Shown: in pieces, positions 7,363 through 16,119 of the stretch | Position numbering within the stretch: position 1 is the first letter of the stretch | How the letters are laid out: the number at the start of each line of letters is the position of its first letter | Origin: Deltaproteobacteria bacterium | GTDB lineage: Bacteria; Desulfobacterota; BSN033; WVXP01 | Direction of reading: 5' to 3' | NCBI GenBank assembly: GCA_019308905.1 | Contig: JAFDHF010000021.1 | Span: 1 to 51,125, forward strand | Length of the DNA stretch: 51,125 bases | Notes under the pieces: model-generated | What the model was told of the DNA's origin: nothing | The model's database searches: none | Seen by the model: the letters and a program-made list of their open reading frames with translations, nothing else | Made by a program: the position numbers and the translations under genes

Positions 7363-8532
7363 ATGAAACCAGACAACAGAACCCGAACCCGCCACGCATC
7401 GAGCCGCCTCTTCCCGGCATTGGTCTGCCTGATCGCATCGGTGGGGCTTCTTATCACTTCCTGCGGAAAAGGGGAAGAGGAAGTTGCAAGAGAGGTTATC
7501 AGGCCGGTCAAGATCATGACCGTCCCATCGAGCGGCGCTATTTCAGGCCTGACGCTTCCGGGCAAGGTACGGGCGTCCAGGCGTGTGGAGCTGGCATTCA
7601 AGGTGGTGGGAGGGAGGCTCATAGAACTCCCGGTCGAAGGGAAAGAGGGGAAGTTTGTGAAAAAAGGCGACCTCCTGGCACGTGTCGATCCAAAGGATTT
7701 TCAGGTTGAAATTCGAAATGTCCAGGGTAAACTCGGAGAAGCCAGGGCTGCTTTGAAACTTGCCAAAAGCGAGTACGAGCGTGTCCTGAGGATCAAGAAG
7801 AAAGACCCGGGTGCGGTGAGCGGGGCGCTGGTCGACAAGAGGCGGGAAGCGGTAAGCCGTGCCCAGGCCAGGATCAAGTCGCTGAAAGCCGTAGTGGAAG
7901 ACGCAAAAAACAGGTTGGGCTACACCTATCTGAGGGCCCCTTTCTCCGGAGTGATTGCCAAACGGTACGTGGACAACTTCCAGGAAGTCCAACCCAAGCA
8001 GCCCATCGTAAGCCTCGAGGATATATACCGAGTGGAGATCCTGGTCGATGTGCCGGAAAACGTGATGGCCATGGCAAAAGAACAACAAAAGGGGACGGTC
8101 ACCGCCGTGGCCGAGTTCCCGACCGCCCCGGGCAAGCAGTACCCCTTGAAGCTCAAGGAATATGCAACCAAGGCGGACCCCGCCACTCAGACCTATCAGG
8201 TGGTGTTCGAGTTGCCGCAGCCCGAAAGTATCAATGTCTTCCCGGGAATGACCGCCACCGTGGTGCTTTCACCCCGAGGGGAAGAGACACAGGAGACACA
8301 GATCCTCATACCCGCCGGCGCGGTTCTCGCTGAACCGGACGGTAAGAACTATGTGTGGGTAGTCGACCCGGAAAACATGACGGTACACAAACAGAGCGTC
8401 AAGGTGGGCAGCCTGACCGGTTCTGAGAACATAGTCATCCAGGAGGGTCTCAAGGGCGGCGAAAAGATCGTCGTCGCCGGGGTCCTGAAACTGCAGGAAG
8501 GCATGAAAGTCAGGTTGTGGGACCAGCAATAA
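7363..8532 (+). CDS. RND efflux periplasmic adaptor lipoprotein (HlyD/AcrA type)
   Basis: A 389-residue membrane-fusion protein of a tripartite efflux pump. The N-terminus has a basic start, a hydrophobic helix and lipobox ITSC, so it is probably lipid-anchored in the inner membrane. The order of a half-lipoyl strand (PGKVRASRRVELAFKVVGGR), an alpha-hairpin rich in Lys, Glu and Ala (~100-190), a second lipoyl half (TYLRAPFSGVIAKRYV) and beta-barrel and membrane-proximal domains is typical. ATG 7363 is preferred over upstream starts because it gives a clean signal peptide with GAGGT at 7351-7355. The permease gene follows after 15 bases. The pump substrates are unknown. Confidence 0.92.
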   Translation: MKPDNRTRTRHASSRLFPALVCLIASVGLLITSCGKGEEEVAREVIRPVKIMTVPSSGAISGLTLPGKVRASRRVELAFKVVGGRLIELPVEGKEGKFVKKGDLLARVDPKDFQVEIRNVQGKLGEARAALKLAKSEYERVLRIKKKDPGAVSGALVDKRREAVSRAQARIKSLKAVVEDAKNRLGYTYLRAPFSGVIAKRYVDNFQEVQPKQPIVSLEDIYRVEILVDVPENVMAMAKEQQKGTVTAVAEFPTAPGKQYPLKLKEYATKADPATQTYQVVFELPQPESINVFPGMTATVVLSPRGEETQETQILIPAGAVLAEPDGKNYVWVVDPENMTVHKQSVKVGSLTGSENIVIQEGLKGGEKIVVAGVLKLQEGMKVRLWDQQ

Positions 8533-8547
8533 GGGGAAACCGGACTC

Positions 8548-11500
8548 ATGAATCTCGCGGAACTCTCAATCAAGAAGAGCGTAATCACCTGGACGCTGAC
8601 CATCCTCCTTCTGGTCGTGGGTTTTTATTCCTACGAAAGACTGCCCCGGCTGGAGGACCCGGAATTTGCGATCAAAGAGGCGGTGGTTCTGACACCCTAT
8701 CCCGGCGCTTCGGCCCAAGAGGTGGAAAAAGAAGTCACCGAGAAAATAGAAAAGGCGGCCCAGGAACTGGGCCAGCTCAAACGGGTCGAGTCCTATTCCG
8801 AGAGGGGGCTTTCAACGGTCAAGGTCGTCATCAAGGACAAGTACAGCAAATCCGCCCTGCCCCAGGTCTGGGATGAGCTCCGGCGCAAGGTCAACGACTA
8901 TCAGAGGGAGCTGCCCCCCGGTGCCGGACCCTCCATCGTCAATGACGACTTCGGCGACGTTTACGGAGTCTACTTCGCCTTGACCGGCCAGGGGTTTACC
9001 TATGCAGAGCTGAAAAAAGTGGCCGAGCTGCTCAAACGGGAGCTTATCACCGTGCAAGACGTCAAGAAGATCGTCTTTTTCGGTGTCCAGCAGGAGGCCA
9101 TTTACGTAGAGCTGTCCAAGACGAAGATGTCCAGTCTCGGGATCACCCCTGATGAGATCTTCAGCGCTCTTCAAGCCAAGAACATACCGGCCGATGCGGG
9201 TCGCATCAAGATCGGCAGTGAATACGTGCCCATATATCCGAGCGGTATCTATAAATCGGAAAAGGACTTCGGTGGCCTCCTCATCGGCAGCAAGGGGGGC
9301 AGACTGATCTACCTCAAAGACGTGGCCGAAATTCGGAGGGACTATGTCGACCCGCCGAAAAGCATCCTGCTGGTCGACGGCCAACCCGCTATCGGCATCG
9401 CGATCTCCACGGTCGAGGGCGGCAACGTGGTCACCATGGGCCAGGCAATCGAAAAACGGATTCACGAACTGCTGGGTCAGATTCCTCTGGGGATGGATCT
9501 GGAAGTCATCTCCAATCAGGCCGAGAGCGTCGTCAAGTCGGTCAACGGTTTTGTGGTCAACCTGATCGAGGCCGTGGCCATTGTAGTCATCGTCCTTCTG
9601 TTTTTCATGGGGTTGCGCAGCGGTTTTATCATAGGATTCATACTCGCCCTGACCATTGCCGCCACTTTTGTTGTGATGGGCTACTACCAGATCACCCTGG
9701 AAAGGATATCTCTGGGAGCCCTTATCATCGCGCTGGGAATGCTGGTCGACAACGCCATCGTGGTGGTGGACGGGATGAAGGTCCGAATGGAGCAGGGCAT
9801 GGATGGCCTGGAAGCGGCCAAAAGGGTGGTGGCCCAGAACGCCGTCCCGCTCTTGGGCGCAACCGCAGTTGCCGTGCTGGCGTTTGCCTCAATCGGGGGC
9901 ATGACCAACAACACCGGTGAGTACACCAGGTCCCTCTACTACGTTATTCTGATCTCCCTGTCCCTGAGCTGGCTTACCGCGGTGACTTCAACGCCGCTAC
10001 TCGTCAAGACCTTTCTCAAAACAAGGCAGGCGGGCGGGCGAGACGACAAGGCGGCCGATCCATATGGGGGGAAATTCTACCGGCTTTACCGTAAGGGTGT
10101 AATGACGGCCATCCGATTCCGGTGGGTCACGATCGGTGTGGTCGTCGGCCTGTTTGCGGTAGCTCTGTTCGGGTTCGGATTTCTCGACAACCTGTTTTTC
10201 CCGCCGTCCACACGGCCGCAGTTCATGGTTGAAATCCAGTTCCGGGAGGGCACCTACATCAGGGACACGGAAAAACAGGTCAAAGAGATCGAGGTCTACC
10301 TGAGAAAGATCGAGGGTGTAACCGCCACCGCATCTGCCATCGGGTCGGGGCATCCCCGTTTTCTTTTGACCTATAGTGTACCGATAGATGCTGGGAGCCA
10401 CTACGCCCTGGTCCTCGTCACAGTGGATGATCATAGAACCATAGACCGAATCTACCAGAAGGTCCAGTCCGACCTGGAAATCATGTTTCCGGATGCCGTC
10501 ATCAACGTCAAGAAATTCAATCTTGGCCCTGGGAGCGGCGGCAAGATCCAGCTCCGCATCAACGGGCCTGATCCGGCGGAGCTACGCCGGATGGCCGAGA
10601 TCGCCAAAGCGATCATCTCCGCTGATCCGGACACAAAGGCCGTTCGCGACGAGTGGGGTAACAAGGTCAAAACGGTTCGTCCCATACTTGCAGAGGACCG
10701 GGCCCGAAGACTGGGAATCGACCGCCGAATGGCCTCTCTGGTGCTTCAGGCAAACTACTCGGGGACCCTGGCCGGGGTCTTTCGTGAAGGGATCGAGCTG
10801 ATCCCGATTTATGCGCGGGCACCCGCAAAGGATCGCCAGACCGTTGAGGACATGCTCGACATCTCGCTCATCAGTCCGATTACCCATGAAAAGGTTCCGA
10901 TGCTCCAGGTGATAAACGGGTTGCAGACCGGAAACGAGGACAGCCGTATTTCGAGATACAACCGGCGGTCTATGATAAAGATCCATGCGGATGCCCGAAG
11001 GGGCCTGCCGTCGGAGGTGATGGAGCGGGTCAAGCCCAAGATAGAGAAGGCCCTCGGGGTCGATGTGGAGCAGTATCTCGGCAAGAACATTCCCGAGGAC
11101 AAGTGGGACGCCGGCACCATCCCGGTCAAATACGACGACATCATCCCCCTGAAAGACAAGCCCGGCTATTTTATCGCCTGGTCGGGAGAAGCCGAGGACT
11201 CTGCCTATGCGACGAGCGAGCTGGCCAAGTCGATTCCCATCTACTTCGGAATGATGATCCTGGTCGTCATCTTTCTTTTCAACGCCTTCCGGCAGCCCTT
11301 GATCATATGGTTGACCGTACCCCTTGCCATCATCGGGGTCACTGCGGGGTTGTTGATATTCAAGCAGCCCTTCGGGTTCATGGCGCTGCTGGGTGTGATG
11401 AGCCTGGCCGGGATGCTGATCAAGAACGCCATCGTGCTGATCGACCAGATCGATCTGGAGATCCGGGAAGGAAAGGGACGCTTTCAGGCGATCGTCGATT

Positions 11501-11706
11501 CCGGGGTCAGCCGTATGCGCCCCGTATCCATGGCGGCCCTGACTACCATCATGGGCATGCTCCCGCTGCTCCAGGATGGGTTCTTCATCGCCATGGCGGT
11601 AACCATCATGTTCGGGCTGGGCTTTGCCACCGTGCTGACCTTGATTTTCGTACCGGTCCTCTACGCCACTTTTTTCAGGGTGCCGTACGAAAAGAATACA
11701 GCGTAG
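8548..11706 (+). CDS. RND efflux permease (AcrB/HAE1 family)
   Basis: A 1052-residue inner-membrane transporter of the usual RND length, with one N-terminal helix, a large porter/docking loop, helices 2-6, a second loop and helices 8-12. The TM4 proton-relay segment reads GMLVDNAIVVVDG, so the usual Asp pair is Asp-Asn, a variant found in some HAE1 subgroups. The TM10 segment GMLIKNAIVLID keeps the relay Lys. It would export drugs, detergents or metabolites using the ion gradient, with the adaptor before it and the outer-membrane factor after it. It is expected to be read from sigma-54 promoter B. Confidence 0.94.
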   Translation: MNLAELSIKKSVITWTLTILLLVVGFYSYERLPRLEDPEFAIKEAVVLTPYPGASAQEVEKEVTEKIEKAAQELGQLKRVESYSERGLSTVKVVIKDKYSKSALPQVWDELRRKVNDYQRELPPGAGPSIVNDDFGDVYGVYFALTGQGFTYAELKKVAELLKRELITVQDVKKIVFFGVQQEAIYVELSKTKMSSLGITPDEIFSALQAKNIPADAGRIKIGSEYVPIYPSGIYKSEKDFGGLLIGSKGGRLIYLKDVAEIRRDYVDPPKSILLVDGQPAIGIAISTVEGGNVVTMGQAIEKRIHELLGQIPLGMDLEVISNQAESVVKSVNGFVVNLIEAVAIVVIVLLFFMGLRSGFIIGFILALTIAATFVVMGYYQITLERISLGALIIALGMLVDNAIVVVDGMKVRMEQGMDGLEAAKRVVAQNAVPLLGATAVAVLAFASIGGMTNNTGEYTRSLYYVILISLSLSWLTAVTSTPLLVKTFLKTRQAGGRDDKAADPYGGKFYRLYRKGVMTAIRFRWVTIGVVVGLFAVALFGFGFLDNLFFPPSTRPQFMVEIQFREGTYIRDTEKQVKEIEVYLRKIEGVTATASAIGSGHPRFLLTYSVPIDAGSHYALVLVTVDDHRTIDRIYQKVQSDLEIMFPDAVINVKKFNLGPGSGGKIQLRINGPDPAELRRMAEIAKAIISADPDTKAVRDEWGNKVKTVRPILAEDRARRLGIDRRMASLVLQANYSGTLAGVFREGIELIPIYARAPAKDRQTVEDMLDISLISPITHEKVPMLQVINGLQTGNEDSRISRYNRRSMIKIHADARRGLPSEVMERVKPKIEKALGVDVEQYLGKNIPEDKWDAGTIPVKYDDIIPLKDKPGYFIAWSGEAEDSAYATSELAKSIPIYFGMMILVVIFLFNAFRQPLIIWLTVPLAIIGVTAGLLIFKQPFGFMALLGVMSLAGMLIKNAIVLIDQIDLEIREGKGRFQAIVDSGVSRMRPVSMAALTTIMGMLPLLQDGFFIAMAVTIMFGLGFATVLTLIFVPVLYATFFRVPYEKNTA

Positions 11707-11750
11707 CAGAAGAAACCACCGGACCTTTGCGGTGAAAGGGGGGAGGCATC

Positions 11751-13448
11751 ATGATAACGTGCGGGTTTGAGCCGAGCCTGCCAGAGGACGCCCAACAGAG
11801 CAATACGGGCGGACCCCGGAGCGGCCCGTCGCCTGGGCAGAGCGCCCGAGAGATTCTCCACCGGCCGCTGGCGGGGCTGCTTGCCCTTGCTATTGCCCTT
11901 GCCGGATGTGCCATGGTCGGTCCGGACTATGTGAAACCCACGGCTCCGGAGCCGCGGGAATGGATCGAAAAGGAGGATCCGAAGATCAAGAGCGAGCCGG
12001 CGGACTTCAGCACGTGGTGGAAGGTGTTTGAGGACCCTGTGCTGGATACCCTGATCGAAAAGGCCTACAAGCAGAATCTGCCCCTTCGCATGGCGGGGAT
12101 TCGGATCCTGGAGGCCAGGGCGCAGTTGGGCATTGCCGTGGGCAGGCAGTTCCCGCAATGGCAGCGGGCAGAAGGCGGATATGCATACAGAAGCCGGAGC
12201 GAGAACACGGCGGGCACGCTGCCCGGGATGGATTTCGACTTCGGTGAAATCAATCTGGGTTTTGACGCTGCCTGGGAAATCGACGTTTGGGGCAGATACC
12301 GCCGTGCCGTCGAGTCGAGCATCGGGAACCTGGAAGCATCGATCGCAAACTACGACGACGTCCTGGTCTCTCTAACCGCCGAGGTTGCCCGTACCTATGT
12401 GCTGGTTCGGACGTTTGAAGCACGTCTCGCAGTGGCGCGGGAAAATGTGAAGATCCAGAAGCGGTCCCTCCAGATCGCCGAGGCGCGTTTCGAGGGGGGA
12501 GAGGTGAGCGAACTCGATGTGCAGCAGGCCAAGGCCCTCTTGAGGGAGACCCAGGCTTTGATCCCCGGGCTGGACATCAACCTGCGCCAGGCCAAGAACG
12601 GGTTGGCCATTCTGCTCGGCATACTGCCCGACCAGATCGAGGAGATTGTCGGAGGTCCAATGCCGATTCCTACGCCGCCCGTCGAAGTGGCAGTGGGGAT
12701 CCCGGCGGATTTGCTGCGCCGGCGCCCGGACATCCGCCTTGCGGAGCGCCGGGTCGCATCCCAGTGCGCCCTCATCGGGGTTGCCAAGGCGGATCTTTAC
12801 CCCCACTTCGTGCTTTTCGGTTCTATCGGTTTGCGCGCGAGCGATGCGGCAGTGACGGCAGCCGGGTTTCCAGGCGGAAGCAGCTTCGGTGACTTTTTCA
12901 ATTCGAACAGCATCGAATGGTTTACAGGCCCGGCGTTTTCATGGAGCATCTTCAACTACGGGCGGATCAAGAACAGGGTCCGCCTCCAGGATGCCCGCTT
13001 CCAGCGGTTGGCCGTCAATTACCAGAATACGGTGCTTCGTGCCGCTCAAGAGGTGGAGGATGCCATGGTTGCGTTCTTGAGAGCCCAGCAGGAGGCTGGG
13101 TACCTGCTTGGAAGTGTCGAAGCATCCAAGCGTTCGGTCGATCTTTCCATGCTTCAGTACCGGGAAGGTCTGGCCGATTACCAGCGGGTTCTGGAAGCGC
13201 AGCGTTCCCTCAGGGTGGCTCAGGATCGACTTGCCGCAACCACAGGGTCTGTGGCCGTGAACCTGGTAAGCATGTACAAGGCCCTCGGCGGTGGGTGGGA
13301 GATCCGTGTGGGCAGGGATTTCGTACCGGAGCGAGTCAGGGAGGAGATGCGCGAGCGGACCAACTGGGGCCGCCTGCTGGCACCGGAGAAGGCCAAACTG
13401 CCGGCTCCTGAAGAAAAGCCGAAGGAGTGGAGGCGTCTGGCGTGGTAG
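11751..13448 (+). CDS. Outer-membrane efflux factor, NodT/OprM-type lipoprotein
   Basis: A 565-residue TolC-like channel protein. A hydrophobic helix (~40-55) ends in lipobox ALAGC, followed by MVGPDYVKPTAPEP, the hallmark start of NodT-family factors. Two OEP repeats follow, with the DLLRRRPDIRLAERRV motif between them and LSMLQYREGLADYQRVLEAQ in the second. ATG 11751 gives an unusually long ~40-residue stretch before the signal helix, so the true start may be internal. A Pro/Glu/Lys-rich tail of ~60 residues follows the usual end. It completes the tripartite pump with the two genes upstream. Confidence 0.92.
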   Translation: MITCGFEPSLPEDAQQSNTGGPRSGPSPGQSAREILHRPLAGLLALAIALAGCAMVGPDYVKPTAPEPREWIEKEDPKIKSEPADFSTWWKVFEDPVLDTLIEKAYKQNLPLRMAGIRILEARAQLGIAVGRQFPQWQRAEGGYAYRSRSENTAGTLPGMDFDFGEINLGFDAAWEIDVWGRYRRAVESSIGNLEASIANYDDVLVSLTAEVARTYVLVRTFEARLAVARENVKIQKRSLQIAEARFEGGEVSELDVQQAKALLRETQALIPGLDINLRQAKNGLAILLGILPDQIEEIVGGPMPIPTPPVEVAVGIPADLLRRRPDIRLAERRVASQCALIGVAKADLYPHFVLFGSIGLRASDAAVTAAGFPGGSSFGDFFNSNSIEWFTGPAFSWSIFNYGRIKNRVRLQDARFQRLAVNYQNTVLRAAQEVEDAMVAFLRAQQEAGYLLGSVEASKRSVDLSMLQYREGLADYQRVLEAQRSLRVAQDRLAATTGSVAVNLVSMYKALGGGWEIRVGRDFVPERVREEMRERTNWGRLLAPEKAKLPAPEEKPKEWRRLAW

Positions 13449-13471
13449 GACCATCGACCGGGGAGTTGGTT

Positions 13472-14467
13472 ATGCTGCTTGCCGGTGACATCGGAGGAAC
13501 CAAGACCAACCTGGCCGTTTACCCTCCCGGGTTTCCACCAGGAGAGCCGCTCGTGGAGAAGACCTTCCCGAGCGCTCGCTATCCCAACCTGGAATCCCTC
13601 GTGAAGGAATTCCTGTCCCAGGTGGACCTGAAGGTGGACAGGGCCGCCTTTGGAGTCGCGGGCCCGGTCTTGAGGGGCCGGGTCAGGACAACCAACCTGC
13701 CCTGGGAAATCGATCAAGAGCACCTGCGGGAGGTGCTGAACCTCTCCTCTATCTGCCTGCTGAACGACCTCGAGGCCATCGCCCAGTCCGTTCCCTTGCT
13801 CAAGGGACGCGACCTGCGCATCCTTAACAGGGGAAAGCCGGTCGAGGGCGGGGCCATCGCCCTTATTGCCCCGGGAACGGGACTGGGGGAGGCGTTTCTC
13901 ACCTGGGACGGATCTCGTTACCTGGCCCACCCCTCGGAGGGCGGTCACGTCGGATTCGCACCCACCAACCGCCTGGAAATCGACCTGCTCCGGTATCTGC
14001 GGGACCGGTACCAGTTCGAGCACGTAAGTTACGAACGGGTCTGCTCCGGCCTGGGGCTGCCGACGATCTACGCCTTTCTCAAGGATCGCGGCCAGGCCGA
14101 GGAACCGGCCTGGCTGGCCGAGCGGCTGGCTGCGGCCGAAGACCGCACGCCGGTCATTGTCAACGCTGCCCTTGGAAAGTGGGGGACCTGCGAACTCTGC
14201 GTCGCAACCCTCGACACTTTTGTCTCCATCCTGGGGGCAGAGGCTGGGAACCTGGCCCTCAAGGTCCTGGCCACAGGCGGCGTATATTTGGGCGGCGGCA
14301 TCCCGCCGCGCATCCTTCCGATCCTGAAGAACGGCCGGTTCATGGACGCCTTTGTACGCAAGGGGCGTATGTCGAGCCTCTTGACGAACATTCCGGTCCG
14401 GGTCATCCTCAACTCCAAGGCTGCTCTCCTGGGTGCAGCCTGCCGTGGTCTCGAGATTCAGCCGTGA
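13472..14467 (+). CDS. glk: Glucokinase
   Basis: A 331-residue cytosolic hexokinase of the Glk family (not ROK). It transfers phosphate from ATP to glucose to give glucose 6-phosphate. Visible motifs are the phosphate loop LLAGDIGGTKTNLAV at the N-terminus, FGVAGPV, LNDLEAIAQ, the ATP-binding APGTGLGEAFL and SEGGHVGFAP with the catalytic-site acidic residues. ATG 13472 has GGGGAG upstream and starts 24 bases after the efflux factor stop, so it belongs to the efflux operon, an odd pairing. It would feed glucose, including glucose released by the GH65 phosphorylase at 32.8 kb, into the glycolytic genes that follow. Confidence 0.9.
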   Translation: MLLAGDIGGTKTNLAVYPPGFPPGEPLVEKTFPSARYPNLESLVKEFLSQVDLKVDRAAFGVAGPVLRGRVRTTNLPWEIDQEHLREVLNLSSICLLNDLEAIAQSVPLLKGRDLRILNRGKPVEGGAIALIAPGTGLGEAFLTWDGSRYLAHPSEGGHVGFAPTNRLEIDLLRYLRDRYQFEHVSYERVCSGLGLPTIYAFLKDRGQAEEPAWLAERLAAAEDRTPVIVNAALGKWGTCELCVATLDTFVSILGAEAGNLALKVLATGGVYLGGGIPPRILPILKNGRFMDAFVRKGRMSSLLTNIPVRVILNSKAALLGAACRGLEIQP

Positions 14468-14781
14468 GTGGTCGGGCATTTTGTACGGGCATATTGCAGA
14501 ATGTCACGGAGTTTCAGTCGGGGATCGACGCGACGGCATGGCGTCCAAATGACCACCGTCCGTCTGCAACCAGGCAACTGTCACTCTGAGCGTAGCGAAG
14601 AATCTCGGCAGGAGATCAATGTAACAGGGGATTCTTGGTCCTGAGGCCGGGTTGCCGGATGGATGAAGACACGGATGGTCTAGAGCTCTATTGCGTTCCT
14701 GCTTTAGAAGCTCTGACGTTTGGTCGGAGAGTTTCATTCCTCTCTTTCCGTCCCATGCTTAACGACAAGGAGGAAACGGAG
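14468..14781 (+). other. Gap before nadE with a partial dispersed repeat
   Basis: 314 bases without a convincing gene. From 14581 it holds a partial copy of the repeat family seen at 15911-16047 and 40111-40247, with its AAGAATC...GATTCTT inverted arms. No sigma-54 element or terminator was found. Confidence 0.5.
14581..14640 (+). repeat. Partial copy of dispersed hairpin repeat
   Basis: Starts with CTGAGCGTAGCGAAGAATCT and ends with GGGGATTCTTGGTC; the AAGAATC and GATTCTT arms face each other about 25 bases apart. It matches only the first hairpin of the longer copies at 15911-16047 and 40111-40247. Confidence 0.5.
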
Positions 14782-15552
14782 ATGGACACGAACCAGGCAG
14801 CTCAGGTGGCTGACTTTATCGTCCGTTGGCTGAGAGAAACAGCAGCCGAGTCGCAGACAAAGGGATATGTCGTGGGTTTGAGCGGGGGGATCGATTCGTC
14901 GGTTGTCGCTCTGCTGTGCAGGAAGGCGTTTCCGGAAAACACCCTGGGCCTCATAATGCACTGCCAGACCGATCCCAAGGACGCGGCCGATGCCAGGCGT
15001 CTTGCCGACAGAGGCAAGCTTCCCTGTGAGGAGGTTTTTCTGGATAGAGTCTATGGTGCCTTCATCGAGGCGGTACGGGCCACACCGGGCGGGGACCCTG
15101 CATTGGCCCTGGCAAACATCAAGCCGCGGCTCAGGATGACGACTCTCTACTACTATGCGAACAGGTTCACCTACCTGGTGGCCGGGACCACGAACCGATC
15201 GGAGATGAAGGTCGGCTATTTCACGAAGTACGGCGACGGAGGGGTGGATGTCGAGCCTATCATACACCTGACAAAAGGGCAGGTGCGCGACCTGGGAAGG
15301 TATCTGGGTGTACCGGATGAGATAATCATCAAACCGCCGTCGGCAGGTCTGTGGAAAAACCAGACCGACGAAGGTGAACTGGGCCTTACCTATGCCGTGC
15401 TGGATCACTACCTTGTGACAGGGGAAGCAGATCCGGCTGTGAGGGAGAGAATCGAACACCTCTCGAGAATCAGCGAGCACAAAAGACATCCCCCTTCGAT
15501 TCCTCCTCCGCCTCCCGGACTTAACTACAGGATCGGCCTCGATGATTGCTGA
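14782..15552 (+). CDS. nadE: NH3-dependent NAD+ synthetase
   Basis: A 256-residue enzyme that converts nicotinate adenine dinucleotide to NAD+ using ATP and ammonia. The PP-loop SGGIDSS at residues 34-40 binds the AMP moiety. AGTTNRSEMKVGYFTKYGDG and the C-terminal KPPSAGLWKNQTDEGELG are typical of NadE. There is no N-terminal glutaminase domain, so it needs free ammonia. ATG 14782 is chosen for the GGAGGAAACGGAG just before it. It lies between glucokinase and the V-ATPase operon, which fits a supply of NAD+ for fermentation, but it may have its own promoter. Confidence 0.93.
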   Translation: MDTNQAAQVADFIVRWLRETAAESQTKGYVVGLSGGIDSSVVALLCRKAFPENTLGLIMHCQTDPKDAADARRLADRGKLPCEEVFLDRVYGAFIEAVRATPGGDPALALANIKPRLRMTTLYYYANRFTYLVAGTTNRSEMKVGYFTKYGDGGVDVEPIIHLTKGQVRDLGRYLGVPDEIIIKPPSAGLWKNQTDEGELGLTYAVLDHYLVTGEADPAVRERIEHLSRISEHKRHPPSIPPPPPGLNYRIGLDDC

Positions 15553-15660
15553 TCGCCGGGCTGGATTGAGTGGTTTTATGTCGTCGGCAGGGGGAAATGG
15601 GGCCCAGATGAGTACGGGTGAGTTTCTGCGATCGCCGATGTCATATGCGTCGTGGACGTG

Positions 15661-15674
15661 TGACAAAAAGGTCA
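15661..15674. promoter_or_regulatory. Activator site C1 (distal)
   Basis: TGACAAAAAGGTCA is an inverted repeat with an A-tract spacer. It starts 193 bases upstream of the -24 GG of promoter C; the matching distance for B1 is 194. Confidence 0.75.
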
Positions 15675-15751
15675 TTCCCAATTTCTCGGCCAGAAGCATA
15701 AATTATGTCCAGCCGCCCGCAGGATTCCTCCGTTGACTGCTCCAGAACCCA

Positions 15752-15765
15752 TGACCGTCAGGTCG
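15752..15765. promoter_or_regulatory. Activator site C2 (proximal)
   Basis: TGACCGTCAGGTCG is an inverted repeat that starts 102 bases upstream of the -24 GG of promoter C, exactly the distance seen for B2. Confidence 0.75.
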
Positions 15766-15853
15766 CCCGAGGTCTCACCTTATTGTTCCGGGCCTATCTG
15801 GAAATCTCTGTGATTTCGCTTTGTTAAAATCCAGTTGCCGGTCTCGACACTCT

Positions 15854-15867
15854 GGCACATCAATTGC
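15854..15867 (+). promoter_or_regulatory. Sigma-54 promoter C (V-ATPase/glycolysis operon)
   Basis: GGCACATCAATTGC, preceded by T, matches the sigma-54 consensus TGGCAC-N5-TTGC very well. It faces the V-ATPase operon, whose first gene starts at 16120. The ~240-base leader contains a dispersed repeat. Confidence 0.85.
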
Positions 15868-15910
15868 CTTTGTCGTCTATCTGAAGAACCCTTAGCCCTG
15901 CAACGACACC

Positions 15911-16047
15911 TTGCCATTCTGAGGAGCGAAGCGACGAAGAATCTGGTCTCTCCCGGCAAATCACAGATCCTTCGCTCTCCCCATCAGGCGGGATCGCTCG
16001 GATTTGCCCCTTCACTCGGTTCAGGGCGGCTCTCAAGCAAAGTGAAG
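15911..16047 (+). repeat. Dispersed ~135-bp hairpin repeat, copy 1
   Basis: Aligns by eye with the reverse complement of 40111-40247 along its whole length. Shared blocks include GCGACGAAGAATC, AAATCNCAGATNCTTCGCTC, CTCAGG/CATCAGG and CGGTTCAGGGC. It has internal inverted arms and no coding capacity. It sits in the predicted leader between sigma-54 promoter C and the V-ATPase B gene. Confidence 0.65.
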
Positions 16048-16119
16048 GAGTGACTTCTCAACCGAAGTGTCGTTGTAGGGATAATCCGAAATCCGAAACG
16101 GACGAGGTGAATTCGAGCA

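Noticed and set aside
8548-11706. Inactive RND permease because TM4 has Asp-Asn instead of Asp-Asp
   Set aside because: One Asp and the TM10 Lys are kept, and Asp-Asn occurs in intact HAE1-type pumps, so inactivity is not supported.
13220-14479. Long minus-strand frame opposite glucokinase
   Set aside because: Shadow of glk; no family features.
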